Assembly (NCBI GenBank): GCA_002914805.1
Contig: JXTB01000389.1
Location: 296,742 to 360,741 of the forward strand
Length of the DNA: 64,000 nucleotides
Origin: Parasponia andersonii
Lineage: Eukaryota; Streptophyta; Magnoliopsida; Rosales; Cannabaceae
Reading direction: 5' to 3'
Shown: piece after piece, positions 63,900 to 64,000 of the stretch
How the letters are laid out: each line of letters starts with the position of its first letter
Position numbering within the stretch: position 1 is the stretch's first letter
Made by a program: the position numbers and the translations under genes
The notes under the pieces: model-generated
Seen by the model: the letters and a program-made list of their open reading frames with translations, nothing else
Told to the model about the DNA's origin: nothing
Databases searched by the model: none

Positions 63900-64000
63900 T
63901 TTCAGCTCTTCCACTAAAACCACCAACTCTCTCTCTCTCTCTCTCCTCTCTCTACGATTGAAAACCTCTCTCCCCATTTCTCTCTGCACTTTTATGCCAA
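63900..64000 (+). promoter_or_regulatory. CT-rich stretch, possibly the 5' leader of a gene beyond the window
   Basis: (CT)n at about 63,928-63,953 is followed by ctctctacgattgaaaacctctctccccattt. Such pyrimidine-rich, less AT-rich sequence is common in plant 5' leaders. No start codon followed by an open frame is visible before the window ends. Confidence 0.3.

Overview
This window looks like a transposon-dominated intergenic stretch of a flowering-plant (probably eudicot) nuclear genome. It is very AT-rich. It carries plant-type LTR retrotransposons primed by initiator-Met tRNA, MULE and Harbinger-like DNA elements, and GT-AG introns. No intact host protein-coding gene, tRNA, rRNA or CRISPR array was recognised. 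Nearly all recognisable coding sequence is decayed transposon sequence, mostly on the minus strand. The species cannot be named from the sequence alone.

Layout. (1) 1-3.8 kb: remnants of a Ty3/gypsy element on the minus strand, in the unusual order pol tail, LTR, primer site, gag, with a different LTR abutting gag. (2) 3.8-8.5 kb: LTR-like and low-information DNA. (3) 8.5-21 kb: a MULE-type DNA transposon relic. A transposase pseudogene (plus strand) faces a DUF1985/Ulp1-protease-like pseudogene (minus strand), and their intron-like sequences share a recurring word on the sense strand. (4) 21.3-24.2 kb: a fold-back element with a perfect-looking 243-bp tandem duplication, then a Harbinger-like element (TSD TAA) containing a Mutator-like MITE. 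(5) 24.2-31.9 kb: two LTR-like blocks, a CACGA-rich block and microsatellites. (6) 31,983-46,811: a complete but dead Ty1/copia element (minus strand, TSD GACAC). It has 1.35-kb LTRs, gag-pol remnants and an extra ORF between pol and the 3' LTR. A second, RT-less copia-like element (38,819-44,178, TSD ACTTG) is inserted in its gag region. (7) 47-51.8 kb: LTR-like DNA, two nested inverted-repeat elements, and a Harbinger-like MITE split by a probable solo LTR. (8) 52,123-62,398: a Ty3/gypsy element (minus strand, TSD TATGT) with 2.6-2.9-kb LTRs and a gag-pol broken by stops, itself inside an inverted-repeat element. (9) 62.4-64 kb: another MITE and a CT-rich stretch at the right edge that could be the leader of a gene beyond the window.

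How it fits together: the window is a stack of insertions. Four target-site duplications of 5 bp or more (three exact 5-bp LTR-element TSDs and one low-complexity 9-bp TSD) and two 3-bp Harbinger-type TSDs define who inserted into whom. Many of the identifiable inactivating changes are C-to-T or G-to-A type (Trp or Gln codon to stop, catalytic Asp to Asn, catalytic Cys to Tyr), as expected of long-methylated, silenced DNA. That spectrum is an inference from the readable cases, not a full count.
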